From the NCBI RefSeq assembly GCF_003112455.1, contig NZ_BDQX01000077.1, positions 1-50,567 on the forward strand: a DNA stretch of 50,567 nt, written 5' to 3'. Under the pieces are notes generated by a model that was given only the letters and a program-made list of their open reading frames with translations, was not told the origin of the DNA and did not search any database. Numbering within the stretch: position 1 is the first letter of the stretch; every line of letters starts with the position of its first letter. This DNA is from Paenibacillus agaridevorans (lineage in GTDB: Bacteria; Bacillota; Bacilli; Paenibacillales; Paenibacillaceae). Position numbers and translations under genes: made by a program. Below, piece after piece: positions 50,222 through 50,567 of this stretch.

Positions 50222-50505
50222 GAGTAGAGCTGCTCACCAGCACTACAACGATCGAATGAGAGGGTCTCGAGTGAATAGAATTGCTCACCAGCACTGCAGC
50301 GATCAAATGAGCGATTTATGAGTGAATAGTGCTGTTCAACAGCACTGCAGCGATCAAATGAGCGATTTATGAGTGAATAGTGCTGCTCACCAGCACTGCA
50401 GCGATCAAATGAGAGATTTGTGAGTGAATAGAGCTGTTCACCAGCACTGCAGCGATCAACCGAGTGAGTTTTGAGTATATAGAGTTGTTCAGCAGCACTA
50501 AAGCT
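50222..50505 (+). repeat. Tandem array of six 51-bp hairpin units
   Basis: The marker CAGCAC starts at 50238, 50289, 50340, 50391, 50442 and 50493, an exact 51-bp period six times over. A typical unit is GATCAAATGAGCGATTTATG, AGTGAATAGTGCTGTTCAAC, AGCACTGCAGC. Each unit carries a small hairpin, (A)GTGCTG-loop-CAGCAC(T). All plus-strand frames have stops, so the array is not protein-coding in that direction. Outer units are more diverged than inner ones. Nothing gene-like lies between 50165 and the window end. Confidence 0.92.
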
Positions 50506-50567
50506 ATTAAGCCCCCTAATTAAGTTGGAGAGTACTAGTGGAAATAAAGTACAATCTTGAAAGAGGG

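Noticed and set aside
50222..50505. Minus-strand open frame through the 51-bp array giving a 17-residue protein repeat (YSLINRSFDRCSAVEQH type)
   Set aside because: 51 is divisible by three, so any frame lacking a stop in one unit stays open through all; there is no start with a ribosome binding site and the residues look random.
50222..50505. CRISPR array
   Set aside because: The complete 51-base unit is conserved and there are no unique spacers; no cas genes are present.

Overview
The window looks like chromosome from a spore-forming Firmicute of the Paenibacillaceae (Paenibacillus/Cohnella type). The evidence is strong AGGAGG-type ribosome binding sites, an S-layer-homology protein, CotF-family spore-coat genes laid out like the Bacillus subtilis yraG-yraF-adhB-yraE-yraD cluster, a membrane-bound AraC regulator next to a CUT1 sugar ABC transporter, and a secreted protein ending in a FIMAH-like domain. 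Genus is an inference. No rRNA, tRNA or CRISPR array was seen.

Layout. 1-850: the 5' part of a TnpB gene running off the left edge, then a pentapeptide-repeat gene whose 5' end looks damaged. 861-6173 (minus): a YwqG-like protein and a five-gene run of secreted protein, ABC ATPase, ABC permease, histidine kinase and response regulator. 6305-9989: a frameshifted quinone oxidoreductase divergent from a LysR regulator, then a Bcr/CflA-type exporter behind a leader that may control its translation. 10361-13868 (minus): a TetR repressor upstream of three oxidoreductase genes, with matching operator-like sites. 14165-19214 (minus): another medium-chain reductase, a frameshifted membrane-protein gene, a small conserved protein and a MalT-type LuxR regulator. 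19505-25563 (minus): a cell-surface FN3/SLH protein, an alpha/beta hydrolase with a DUF2239 gene, and a major-royal-jelly/yellow-family protein.

25855-28649 holds sporulation genes: two CotF-type gene pairs flanking a zinc alcohol dehydrogenase. 28650-39500 is accessory sequence: a HAD phosphatase, a GC-rich membrane-protein gene that looks foreign, DUF2834, VOC genes in stages of decay, an ArsR-linked reductase paralogous to the TetR-linked one, and a TetR/MATE exporter pair. It also holds remnants of AraC, DUF418 and perhaps receiver-domain genes.

39705-50164 (plus) is a polysaccharide-use locus. It encodes a GH105 unsaturated-glycuronyl hydrolase, an AraC regulator with its own extracellular sensor, two permeases and a binding lipoprotein (no ATPase gene), and a 1081-residue secreted protein. 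That protein's large central domain I cannot assign to a family. Its position suggests it cuts a uronic-acid polysaccharide outside the cell, the transporter imports the fragments, and the GH105 enzyme finishes them inside.

Three repeat families stand out between genes. One is a REP-like hairpin family with ten cores, all in the same orientation. One is a six-copy, 51-bp-period hairpin array at the right edge, with a single unit 11 kb to its left. One is a pair of terminator-like GGCC hairpins. With the many broken genes, they suggest a region still being rearranged.
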